From an uncultured Eubacteriales bacterium (GTDB lineage: Bacteria; Bacillota; Clostridia; Lachnospirales; Lachnospiraceae): DNA of 21,756 bases. The notes below the pieces were generated by a model. That model made no database searches. It worked only from the letters and a program-made list of their open reading frames with translations, and was not told where the DNA came from. Position 1 is the stretch's first letter, and each line of letters opens with the position of its first letter. This document shows, piece by piece, positions 1 to 7,246 of the stretch. The stretch spans positions 1 to 21,756 of the forward strand of contig ONXW01000056.1 of the NCBI GenBank assembly GCA_900321915.1. The letters are read 5' to 3'. The translations under genes were made by a program, and so were the position numbers.

Positions 1-2019
1 CAGGGCATTCACGGCGTCGTCGCGGACCTGGTGAGCACGGACAGGGAGTACGAGACCGCGATAGAGACCGCCCTGGGCGGAAATATACAGAATATTGTTA
101 CCGATACGGAGCTGACGGCGAAGCGCATGATTGAATTCCTGAAGAAGAACCGCTTCGGGCGCGCCACCTTCCTTCCCCTGGACAGCGTCAGGGGGCAGAA
201 GGACGCCGTAAAGAAAGAGGTTCTCTCCGAGCCCGGCGTGATCGGGCTGGGAAGCGGGCTTGTCCGCACAGACCCCAGGTACCGGTCCCTTATGGAGTAT
301 CTTCTCGGACGGACGGTGGTCTGCGACCATATCGACAGCGCCATCGCCCTGGCCCGGAAGTACCGCCATTCCCTCCGCATCGTCACCCTGGAGGGCGAGC
401 TTCTGTCCGCCGGCGGATCCATGACCGGCGGCGCGTTCAAGAACAGCAGCAACCTTCTGGGAAGAAAGCGTGAGATAGAAGAACTGGAGGAACAGCAGGA
501 AAAGATCCTGGAAGCGGTGGAGGAGAGGCAGATCCGCCTTGTGGAGGCCGAGGAGGCCCAGATCCGCCACCAGGAAGAGCTGGCCTCGGCCAGGGAAGAG
601 CTGCAGGAGCAGATGGTGGCCGTAAACGGCATCCGGATGGAGGTGGAACAGGTCCGGGAGAGGCAGCAGGAGCTTTTAAAAACAGCGGAGGACCTGGAGA
701 AGGAACACAGGGATCTGGAAGGCCGCCTGAAAGAGCTCCGGGAAAAGAGGGAGGCTTCGGAACAGGAAGCGGCCCTGCTGGAAGAGCAGAATGAGGAGCG
801 GACCGTGCGCCTCGACCAGCTTACGGAAGAGCTGGCGGAGCTCCGCAGGAAAAAAGAGGAGAATGAGAGAGAGCTTGCCGCCCGCACCCTGGAGGATTCC
901 AGGATGCGCCAGAAAGGTGATTTCGTGCGGGAAAACCTGGAACGGTTCCGGGAGGAGATCCGGTCCCTTGCGGAGGAAAGCGAACAGCTGGAAGGACAGG
1001 GAAGCGGCAGAAGGGAAAGAATAGAAGCCTGCCGGAGAGATATCGCCGCGGTGAAGGAGGAGATCTCCGGCCTGCGGGAAGAGCTGGGGGCTTACCGCGG
1101 GACCGCGGAAATAAAGCGCGCGGAGAAGGCGGAAAAGACGGGACAGCAGAGGAACTTTATAGCGGAGAAGGAAGCGCTGGACGAGCGTATCCGCGACCTG
1201 GAAAAGGATATCCTCCGCCTGCAGAACCAGAAGGAGAGGCTGTCGGAGAAGGTAGGGAACCAGTCGGAATATATCATGAACGAGTACGGCCTGGGCTACG
1301 GGGAAGCGGAGAAATTCCGGGATCCGGAGCTGGGATCGGCGGCTGCCATGCGGAAGAAAACTGCCTCCCTCAGGGAGCAGATCCGGAACCTGGGAAATGT
1401 CAACGTCAACGCCATCGACGAGTATAAGGAAGTGTCCGAGAGATGCACCTTCATGGAGCAGCAGCACAGCGACATGAAGGCGGCCGAGGCGGCCCTGCTG
1501 CGGATCATCGACGAGCTGGACGCCGGCATGCGGAAACAGTTTGAGGAGAAATTCGAGGAGATCAGCCGGGAGTTCGATTCCGTGTTCAAGGAGATGTTCG
1601 GCGGAGGCCACGCCACGCTGCAGCTGGAAGAGGGGATAGACATCCTGGAGGCCGGGATCGGCATCATTTCCCAGCCGCCCGGCAAGAAGCTGCAGAACAT
1701 GATGCAGCTGTCCGGAGGGGAGAAGGCCCTCACGGCCATCGCCCTCCTGTTTGCCATCCTGAACCTCAAGCCGTCGCCGTTCTGCCTGCTGGACGAGATC
1801 GAGGCGGCGCTGGACGACGCCAATGTGGACAGGTTCGCCGGATACCTGCACAAGCTGACAAGGCACACGCAGTTTATCGTGATCACCCACCGGCGCGGCA
1901 CCATGGTCGGCAGCGACCGTCTGTACGGCATCACGATGCAGGAAAAGGGAATTTCCACCATGGTATCGGTGAACCTGATCGAGGCGGAGCTGGACCGGGA
2001 GGAGAGAAAAAAAGCATAA
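1..2019 (+). CDS. smc: Chromosome segregation ATPase SMC, 3' part (5' end outside window)
   Basis: SMC dimers bind the chromosome and, with ScpA/ScpB, drive compaction and segregation. The frame is open from base 1, so the N-terminal Walker A head and first coiled-coil arm lie upstream; 672 residues are visible. Visible residues 1-165 form the hinge (GVVADLV, YETAIETALGG, then a Gly-rich GGSMTGG segment). Residues of about 165-500 are a Glu/Lys/Arg-rich returning coiled coil. The C-terminal head holds the ABC signature LSGGEK near 570, a Walker B segment FCLLDEIEAALDD with the D/E pair near 598-599, and an H-loop segment FIVITHRRGTM. Family knowledge: full length is about 1,190 residues, so slightly over half is present. 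The C-terminal half shows no frameshift or missing motif. ftsY follows after 19 nt, a pairing common in Firmicutes (usually rnc-smc-ftsY). Confidence 0.97.
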   Translation, partial: QGIHGVVADLVSTDREYETAIETALGGNIQNIVTDTELTAKRMIEFLKKNRFGRATFLPLDSVRGQKDAVKKEVLSEPGVIGLGSGLVRTDPRYRSLMEYLLGRTVVCDHIDSAIALARKYRHSLRIVTLEGELLSAGGSMTGGAFKNSSNLLGRKREIEELEEQQEKILEAVEERQIRLVEAEEAQIRHQEELASAREELQEQMVAVNGIRMEVEQVRERQQELLKTAEDLEKEHRDLEGRLKELREKREASEQEAALLEEQNEERTVRLDQLTEELAELRRKKEENERELAARTLEDSRMRQKGDFVRENLERFREEIRSLAEESEQLEGQGSGRRERIEACRRDIAAVKEEISGLREELGAYRGTAEIKRAEKAEKTGQQRNFIAEKEALDERIRDLEKDILRLQNQKERLSEKVGNQSEYIMNEYGLGYGEAEKFRDPELGSAAAMRKKTASLREQIRNLGNVNVNAIDEYKEVSERCTFMEQQHSDMKAAEAALLRIIDELDAGMRKQFEEKFEEISREFDSVFKEMFGGGHATLQLEEGIDILEAGIGIISQPPGKKLQNMMQLSGGEKALTAIALLFAILNLKPSPFCLLDEIEAALDDANVDRFAGYLHKLTRHTQFIVITHRRGTMVGSDRLYGITMQEKGISTMVSVNLIEAELDREERKKA

Positions 2020-2038
2020 GTGACGGAGGATCAAGAGA

Positions 2039-2977
2039 ATGGGAGAAGGTAAAAAAGGTTTTTTCGGGCGGCTCTTTGAGGGCCTTGCCAAGACGAGGAA
2101 TTCGATCGCCCAGGGCATAGATTCTATTTTCGGCGGATTCTCCGCCATCGATGAGGATTTTTACGAGGAGATCGAAGAGACGCTGATTATGGCGGACATC
2201 GGCATCAAGACCACCACGGCCATCATGGAGGACCTGCGCCGGAAGGTGAGCGAGAACCATATCAAGCAGCCGGCTGAGTGCAGGGACCTGCTGATCGCCT
2301 CCATCCGGGAGCAGATGGTGCCGAATGAGAACGCCTATGAGTTTGAAAACCACAAATCCGTTGTCCTGGTGGTGGGCGTCAACGGCGTCGGGAAGACCAC
2401 CTCTGTCGGCAAGCTGGCGGACCAGCTGCGCTCTGACGGGAAAAAGGTTATCCTGGCGGCGGCGGACACCTTCCGCGCCGGGGCCGTGGAGCAGCTGACC
2501 GAGTGGGCGGGCCGTGCGGGCGTGCCCCTGATAGCGCAGCAGGAGGGCTCCGATCCCGCGGCAGTTGTTTTTGACGCCGTCGCGGCGGCCAAGTCCAGGA
2601 ACGCGGATATCCTGATCTGCGACACGGCAGGCCGACTGCACAATAAGAAAAACCTGATGGAGGAACTCAGGAAGATCAACCGCGTGATCGACCGGGAATA
2701 CCCGGAGGCCTTCCGTGAAACCCTGGTGGTGCTGGACGGCACGACGGGCCAGAACGCGCTGGCCCAGGCAAAACAGTTCATGGAGGTCTGCGATGTCACG
2801 GGCATCATCCTGACGAAGCTGGACGGGACGGCAAAGGGCGGCATCGCGGTGGCGATCCAGTCGGAGCTGGGTATCCCGGTCAAATATGTGGGGGTCGGTG
2901 AGAAAATCGACGATCTCCAGAAGTTTGACGCAAATGACTTTGTCAACGCGCTGTTTGAACGGCCGGAGGAATCATGA
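2039..2977 (+). CDS. ftsY: Signal recognition particle receptor FtsY
   Basis: FtsY is the membrane-associated GTPase that docks the Ffh/4.5S RNA-ribosome complex at the Sec translocon. The 312-aa protein has a very short N-terminal segment, with no long acidic A domain, starting MGEGKKGFFGRL. This amphipathic basic stretch is likely its membrane-targeting helix. The four-helix N domain is followed by the G domain: P-loop GVNGVGKTT (about 113-121), DTFRAGA (143-149), DTAGR (195-199) and TKLDGTAKGG (259-268). All are intact. The start is supported by GGAGGA at 2025-2030, 8 nt upstream. The stop overlaps the next gene by 4 nt (ATGA), so the CLC transporter is probably translationally coupled. 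Ffh could be considered because of the shared NG domain, but there is no methionine-rich M domain, so FtsY is secure. Confidence 0.97.
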   Translation: MGEGKKGFFGRLFEGLAKTRNSIAQGIDSIFGGFSAIDEDFYEEIEETLIMADIGIKTTTAIMEDLRRKVSENHIKQPAECRDLLIASIREQMVPNENAYEFENHKSVVLVVGVNGVGKTTSVGKLADQLRSDGKKVILAAADTFRAGAVEQLTEWAGRAGVPLIAQQEGSDPAAVVFDAVAAAKSRNADILICDTAGRLHNKKNLMEELRKINRVIDREYPEAFRETLVVLDGTTGQNALAQAKQFMEVCDVTGIILTKLDGTAKGGIAVAIQSELGIPVKYVGVGEKIDDLQKFDANDFVNALFERPEES

Positions 2978-4254
2978 ATCATTTCTGGAAGGATCTGGGA
3001 ATACAGGGGAATATTCTTTACCTGGTCCGCTGGGGCTTTATCGCGGTGCTGATCGGGGCGGTGACAGGGCTTGTGGGAACTGCTTTCGGCCATGCCGTAG
3101 CCTGGGCGGTGGGCGTCTTTACCGCCCACAGGTACCTCCTGTTATTCCTTCCGGCGGCGGGCCTCCTGATTCTCTGGATTTACCATATCTTCGGGGAAGA
3201 TGACAACCGGGGGACGAACATGGTCCTGGAGTCCATCTACTCGGACAACCGGATGCGCATCACCATGACCCCCACGGTGTTTCTGGGGTCGGTGCTCACC
3301 CATCTCTGCGGGGGTTCCGCGGGGCGTGAGGGGGCCGGCCTGCAGATGGGAGGAAGCCTGGGAACCTTCCTCGGACGGCTGCTGAAGCTGGACGAGAAGG
3401 ATATGAATATTGCCGTCATGTGCGGCATGAGCGGGGCTTTCGCGGCGCTGTTCGGAACGCCCATCGCGGCGGCCATCTTTTCCATGGAAGTCATCAGCGT
3501 GGGCGTGATCTATTACGCTGCCCTGGTTCCCTGCATCTTTTCCGCCTATACGGCGGCGGGGATCGCCGGGCTGCTCTCTCTGCCCCCCACGCGCTTCCCG
3601 GTATTCGGCATACCGGATTTTGACCTGAAAATGGCCTTCATGATGGTCATTCTGGGAACACTCGCCTCGGGCGTGGCGGCCCTGTTCTGCATCGTCCTGG
3701 GCGGAGTTTCATCGATGTACCGGAAGTACCTGAAAAACGCGGCGGCAAGGATTATCACCGGCGGCGCCCTGGTAGTTGTCCTCACACTGCTGAGCGGCGG
3801 GGTGCGCTACAACAACAGCGGCGCCCTGCTCATCGACACGGCCCTGCGCGGAGGCGTATACTGGTATGATTTCCTGCTGAAGATTCTCTTTACCGCCCTG
3901 ACGCTGGAAGCTGGATACAAGGGCGGCGAGATTGTCCCGTCTTTTGCCATAGGCGCCTGCTTCGGGTGCCTGTTCGGGGAGCTTTCCGGGCTTCCGGCCG
4001 GCCTCTGCGCCGCGTGCGGGATGCTCGCCCTGTTTGCGGGCGTGACGAATGCCCCGGTTTCGACGCTGATCATCGGGCTGGAGATGTTCGGCTACAGCGC
4101 GATGCCGTATTTTGCCATTGTCATCGCGGTGAGCTTTACCCTCTCGGGGTATTACAGTCTCTACTCGAGCCAGAAAGCCATCTATTCCAAGACGAAAACG
4201 GAGTATGTCAATGTGAAGATGCACACGGATGTAAAGGTGCACCCCTTTGAGTGA
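2974..4254 (+). CDS. CLC-family anion channel/transporter
   Basis: Polytopic membrane protein of 426 aa with about ten or more hydrophobic segments. CLC hallmarks are visible: GSAGREGAGLQMGG (114-127) with the gating glutamate at E119, GTPIAAAIFSMEV (161-173), and GGEIVPSFAIGA (317-328) for the second filter region. A late helix carries YYSLYSS (393-399), near the expected filter tyrosine. The first filter motif, usually GSGIP, is replaced by GTNMVLE (80-86). That departure is shared in spirit with the fluoride/proton CLC subgroup, so the transported ion (Cl- or F-) cannot be settled here. There is no C-terminal CBS pair. The ATG overlaps the ftsY stop by 4 nt and the preceding GGAGG (about 2965-2969) lies inside ftsY, so the gene is probably co-translated with ftsY. 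Family assignment is firm; the substrate is inference. Confidence 0.9.
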   Translation: MNHFWKDLGIQGNILYLVRWGFIAVLIGAVTGLVGTAFGHAVAWAVGVFTAHRYLLLFLPAAGLLILWIYHIFGEDDNRGTNMVLESIYSDNRMRITMTPTVFLGSVLTHLCGGSAGREGAGLQMGGSLGTFLGRLLKLDEKDMNIAVMCGMSGAFAALFGTPIAAAIFSMEVISVGVIYYAALVPCIFSAYTAAGIAGLLSLPPTRFPVFGIPDFDLKMAFMMVILGTLASGVAALFCIVLGGVSSMYRKYLKNAAARIITGGALVVVLTLLSGGVRYNNSGALLIDTALRGGVYWYDFLLKILFTALTLEAGYKGGEIVPSFAIGACFGCLFGELSGLPAGLCAACGMLALFAGVTNAPVSTLIIGLEMFGYSAMPYFAIVIAVSFTLSGYYSLYSSQKAIYSKTKTEYVNVKMHTDVKVHPFE

Positions 4255-4264
4255 TCAAATGGTG

Positions 4265-4300
4265 TACCATATTCCGGCCGTCTATGATATAATAATCTAA
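4265..4300 (+). promoter_or_regulatory. Candidate extended -10 promoter of the pyrH operon
   Basis: TATAAT at 4288-4293 is a perfect consensus -10 preceded by TG one base upstream (4285-4286), giving an extended -10. The -35 position at 17 bp (TACCAT, 4265-4270) is poor, which extended -10 promoters tolerate. A 12-bp interrupted palindrome, ATGGT-GT-ACCAT (4259-4270), covers the -35 and might be an operator, although a chance match is possible. Transcription would begin near 4300, in front of a small hairpin TAAGC-GCAGA-GCTTA (4298-4312). The pyrH ribosome-binding site GGAGGAA is at 4314-4320. This is a sequence-pattern prediction only. Confidence 0.55.
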
Positions 4301-4327
4301 GCGCAGAGCTTACGGAGGAAAACGGAC

Positions 4328-5029
4328 ATGAAGATGAAAAGAGTATTGCTGAAGCTTTCCGGGGAGATGCTTGCCGGCGGCAGGAAAACCGGGTTTGACG
4401 AGGCCACGGTCAAAGAGGTGGCAAGACAGGTAAAGACCGCGGTGGATGACGGAATTGAGGTCGGCATCGTGACCGGCGGGGGCAATTTCTGGAGAGGCAG
4501 GGAGTCCGACAGCATTGACCGGACCAAGGCCGACCAGATCGGCATGCTCGCCACGGTGATGAACTGCATCTACGTCTCCGAGATCTTCCGGAGCGAGGGT
4601 ATGAAGACGGAGATACTGACGCCGTTCGCCGTCGGGTCCATGACGAAGCTTTTCTCCAAGGACCGGGCGAACAAGAGCTTTAAGAAGGGCGCAGTAGTGT
4701 TCTTCGCGGGCGGAACGGGCCATCCCTATTTCTCCACGGATACAGGGGCGGCGCTCCGCGCGGTGGAGATCGAGGCGGACTGCATCCTGCTGGCCAAGGC
4801 CATCGACGGCGTCTACGACAGCGACCCGAAGATTAATCCTGACGCGAAGAAATTTGACACCATCTCCATCCAGGAGGTGCTGGACCGGAAACTGGCGGTG
4901 GTGGATCTGACGGCGTCCGTGCTCTGCATGGAAAACCATATCCCGCTGGCCGTTTTCAGCCTGGATGAGAAGAACGGCATTGCCAATGCACTGAAGGGAA
5001 AAATAAACGGTACGGTTGTTACCGCTTGA
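4328..5029 (+). CDS. pyrH: Uridylate (UMP) kinase
   Basis: Bacterial hexameric UMP kinase of the amino-acid-kinase fold. It phosphorylates UMP to UDP with ATP in pyrimidine nucleotide synthesis, in the cytoplasm. The 233-aa length is within the usual range. Visible signatures are KLSGEML (9-15), the nucleotide-binding GGGNFWRG (50-57), DQIGMLATVMN (69-79), STDTGAALRAVE (136-147), KAIDGVYDSDP (157-167) and the terminal VVDLTA (191-196). GGAGGAA at 4314-4320 supports the 4328 start; a second in-frame ATG at 4334 would remove only two residues. It is the first gene after a 73-nt gap with a promoter-like sequence. frr follows after 16 nt, as in most bacteria. rpsB and tsf, common upstream neighbours, are replaced by smc-ftsY-CLC. 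Confidence 0.97.
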   Translation: MKMKRVLLKLSGEMLAGGRKTGFDEATVKEVARQVKTAVDDGIEVGIVTGGGNFWRGRESDSIDRTKADQIGMLATVMNCIYVSEIFRSEGMKTEILTPFAVGSMTKLFSKDRANKSFKKGAVVFFAGGTGHPYFSTDTGAALRAVEIEADCILLAKAIDGVYDSDPKINPDAKKFDTISIQEVLDRKLAVVDLTASVLCMENHIPLAVFSLDEKNGIANALKGKINGTVVTA

Positions 5030-5033
5030 AAAA

Positions 5034-5048
5034 AGGAGAGGAATTATG
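5034..5048 (+). promoter_or_regulatory. Ribosome-binding site fixing the frr start
   Basis: AGGAG at 5034-5038, within AAAAGGAGAGG, lies 7 nt before the ATG at 5046. This favours that ATG over an in-frame TTG at 5016, which lies inside pyrH, has no such signal and would add ten residues absent from normal ribosome recycling factors. Confidence 0.8.
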
Positions 5049-5600
5049 CAGGACATACTGAAAGTCTATGAAGAAAAGATGAACAAATCCTACGATTCCA
5101 TGCTCTCGGATTTTGCTGCAATCCGTGCAGGCAGGGCGAATCCCAAGGTACTGGACCACATCCGCGTGGATTATTACGGGACACCGACCCCGATCCAGCA
5201 GGTGGCGAATATTTCCGTGCCGGAAGCGCGTGTCATCTCCATCTCCCCCTGGGACAAAAAGATGATGAAAGCGATTGAGAAGGCCATTCTCACCTCAGAC
5301 CTGGGGATCAATCCCGGCAATGACGGTTCCACCATCCGCCTGGTGTTCCCGGAGCTGACGGAGGAGCGCAGAAAAGAGCTCTCCAAAGATGTCAAGAAGA
5401 AAGGCGATGCCGCCAAGGTGGCGGTGAGGAACATCCGCCGCGACGCGAATGAGACCGTCAAGAAGATGGAGAAAAAGGGTGAGATTTCCGAGGACGACCA
5501 GGAAGACGCCGAGAAAGATATCCAGAAGATGACCGACAAGATGATGGAGAAGATCGACAAGGCCATCGAGGACAAGACCAAGGAGATTATGAAGGTCTGA
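5046..5600 (+). CDS. frr: Ribosome recycling factor
   Basis: RRF acts with EF-G to split the post-termination ribosome and release mRNA and tRNA. The product is 184 aa, against about 185 in the family. It shows the conserved three-helix bundle and beta-sandwich layout: AAIRAGRANP (24-33), YYGTPTPIQQVANISVPEAR (43-62), PWD (68-70), then DLGINPGNDG (85-94), followed by ELTEERRKEL and the long basic C-terminal helices. MQDILKVYEEKM is a normal N-terminus for the family. The gene is co-transcribed with pyrH (16-nt gap). A strong hairpin follows the stop codon and may reduce read-through into the lipid and isoprenoid genes. Confidence 0.97.
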   Translation: MQDILKVYEEKMNKSYDSMLSDFAAIRAGRANPKVLDHIRVDYYGTPTPIQQVANISVPEARVISISPWDKKMMKAIEKAILTSDLGINPGNDGSTIRLVFPELTEERRKELSKDVKKKGDAAKVAVRNIRRDANETVKKMEKKGEISEDDQEDAEKDIQKMTDKMMEKIDKAIEDKTKEIMKV

Positions 5601-5620
5601 CGAATAGGATTATACAGGGA

Positions 5621-5653
5621 GAAGGGGCTGTTGCTGATGAAAACAGCCCCTTC
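5621..5653 (+). terminator. Perfect 12-bp hairpin between frr and uppS (partial terminator or processing element)
   Basis: GAAGGGGCTGTT (5621-5632) is exactly complementary in reverse to AACAGCCCCTTC (5642-5653), with a 9-nt loop. Only CTTTC follows rather than a run of T, so a classic Rho-independent terminator is not met. The hairpin ends 8 nt before the AGGAG (5662-5666) of uppS. It could be a leaky terminator, an mRNA-stabilising or processing stem, or an attenuator for the downstream genes. The structure is certain at sequence level; its role is not. Confidence 0.6.
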
Positions 5654-5670
5654 CTTTCGAGAGGAGAAAC

Positions 5671-6399
5671 ATGGAGGAGAGACTTGAAAACCTGGTGATT
5701 CCGCGCCATGTGGCGCTGATACTGGACGGGAACGGGCGCTGGGCGAAGAAGAGGGGGCTTCCCCGGACAGCCGGGCACAGGCAGGGCTGCATCGCCGTGG
5801 AGCAGATCGTGGAGGATGCCGCCCGGCTCGGCATAGAATACCTGACCGTGTACGGTTTTTCTACAGAAAACTGGAAGCGCTCGGCGGAGGAGGTCGGCGC
5901 GCTGATGCAGCTGTTCCGTTTCTACACGAAGCGGCTCCTGAAGATTGCCGGGGAGAACAATGTCCGGGTAAAGATGATCGGCGACCGGTACCGTTTCGCG
6001 GAGGATATCATCCAGGGGATCAACACCCTGGAGGAAGAGACGAAGGACAATACGGGCCTGACCTTTATTATCGCCGTCAACTACGGGAGCCGCGACGAGA
6101 TCCGGCGGGCGGTCCGCAGGATGCTGGAGGACGCGGCGGCAGGGAAGATTACCCCGGAGGAAGTGGATGAGCCGATGATCGCCTCCTACCTGGATACGGC
6201 GGGCATCCCGGATCCGGACCTGATGGTGCGCACCAGCGGGGAGCTTCGGCTTTCCAACTACCTGCTCTGGCAGCTGGCCTACGCGGAGCTGTATGTGACA
6301 GACTGCCTGTGGCCGGATTTTGACCGGGAGGAGCTTATCCGGGCCATCGAGGCGTATAACCGGCGTGACCGGCGGTTTGGCGGAGTAAAACAGCAGTAG
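5671..6399 (+). CDS. uppS: Isoprenyl transferase (undecaprenyl diphosphate synthase)
   Basis: A cis-prenyltransferase that adds isopentenyl-PP units to farnesyl-PP to make the C55 carrier lipid precursor for peptidoglycan and other envelope polymers. The 242-aa length is typical. Motifs: the DGNGRWA box with catalytic Asp at 19, KKRGLPRTAGH (26-36), TVYGFSTENW (59-68), and the substrate-binding RTSGELRLSNYLLWQ (187-201) followed by CLWPDF (212-217). The start has AGGAG 4 nt upstream, slightly close, and the MEERLENLVIPRHVA N-terminus fits the family. cdsA follows after 9 nt. Two further genes of the operon (dxr, ispG) make the isoprenoid precursors it consumes. Confidence 0.97.
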   Translation: MEERLENLVIPRHVALILDGNGRWAKKRGLPRTAGHRQGCIAVEQIVEDAARLGIEYLTVYGFSTENWKRSAEEVGALMQLFRFYTKRLLKIAGENNVRVKMIGDRYRFAEDIIQGINTLEEETKDNTGLTFIIAVNYGSRDEIRRAVRRMLEDAAAGKITPEEVDEPMIASYLDTAGIPDPDLMVRTSGELRLSNYLLWQLAYAELYVTDCLWPDFDREELIRAIEAYNRRDRRFGGVKQQ

Positions 6400-6408
6400 G
6401 GGTGAGAT

Positions 6409-7209
6409 ATGTTTCGTACCAGACTAATCAGCGGGATTGTACTTGTTGTCCTGGCGGTCGGGGCCATCATGGCCGGAAAAAATGTTGTGTTTGCCGTCTG
6501 CGTCCTGCTTTCTTTTATCGGCCTTTATGAGTATTACCGCGTCACCGGCCTGGAGAGGAGCAGCCTGGGCATGGCCGGCTACGCTGCCTGCGCCCTGCAT
6601 TACCTCCTGGTGGCCACGGGCAATGAACGGCATACGGCGCTGTTTATTATCGGGGCACTGATGGTGATCATGACCATTTACGTCCTGCAGTTCCCGAAAT
6701 ACAGGATAGAACAGGCGACCAACGCCTTTTTCGGCGTTGTCTATCCCGGGGTGATGCTGTCCTACGTCTATTATGTCCGCGCCATGCAGGACGGGATGGT
6801 CCTGGTGTGGATCATTGTCCTGAGCGCCTGGGGGAGCGATACCCTGGCGTACTGTGCCGGCCGGCTCTTCGGGCGCCATAAGATGGCCCCGGTCCTGAGC
6901 CCGAAAAAGACCGTGGAAGGGGCCATCGGAGGCGTGCTGGGTGCGGCTCTCCTGGGCTTTCTGTTCGGCATGGCCTTCGGGCGGTACATGCACGAGGTGA
7001 CCAGGCCGGAGCTCGTCTGCGCCGTTTCCTGCGGCGTCGGCGGCCTGATTTCCATGGTGGGCGATCTGGCGGCCTCAGGCATCAAGAGAGACCATGACGT
7101 GAAGGACTACGGAAACCTGATTCCCGGCCACGGCGGCGTGCTGGACCGGTTTGACAGTATGATATTTACCGCGCCGGCGGTTTATTTTGCCATTGTTTTC
7201 CTGCTCTAG
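6409..7209 (+). CDS. cdsA: Phosphatidate cytidylyltransferase
   Basis: Integral membrane enzyme making CDP-diacylglycerol from phosphatidate and CTP, the branch point of phospholipid synthesis. The 266-aa protein has about seven or eight hydrophobic segments. The family signature is complete in its C-terminal part: SGIKRD (223-228), VKDYGNLIPGHGG (231-243) and LDRFDS (245-250). An earlier conserved block runs SAWGSDTLAY (139-148) to SPKKTVEGAIGG (164-175). It starts 9 nt after uppS with a G-rich ribosome-binding sequence (AGGGGTGA) across the junction. The uppS-cdsA-dxr-rseP order is a well-known conserved cluster. Confidence 0.96.
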   Translation: MFRTRLISGIVLVVLAVGAIMAGKNVVFAVCVLLSFIGLYEYYRVTGLERSSLGMAGYAACALHYLLVATGNERHTALFIIGALMVIMTIYVLQFPKYRIEQATNAFFGVVYPGVMLSYVYYVRAMQDGMVLVWIIVLSAWGSDTLAYCAGRLFGRHKMAPVLSPKKTVEGAIGGVLGAALLGFLFGMAFGRYMHEVTRPELVCAVSCGVGGLISMVGDLAASGIKRDHDVKDYGNLIPGHGGVLDRFDSMIFTAPAVYFAIVFLL

Positions 7210-7246
7210 GGGAAACAGCGCGTGAAAGAAGAACGGAGCAGAGATT

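Noticed and set aside
676..2148. Minus-strand frame of 490 codons opposite smc and the ftsY start
   Set aside because: It spans two real genes in antisense, has no ribosome-binding site or domain, and mirrors coiled-coil codons as Leu/Phe-rich sequence.
5016..5045. Upstream TTG start for frr
   Set aside because: It lies within pyrH, lacks a ribosome-binding site and adds ten residues not seen in the family; the ATG at 5046 has AGGAG at good spacing.
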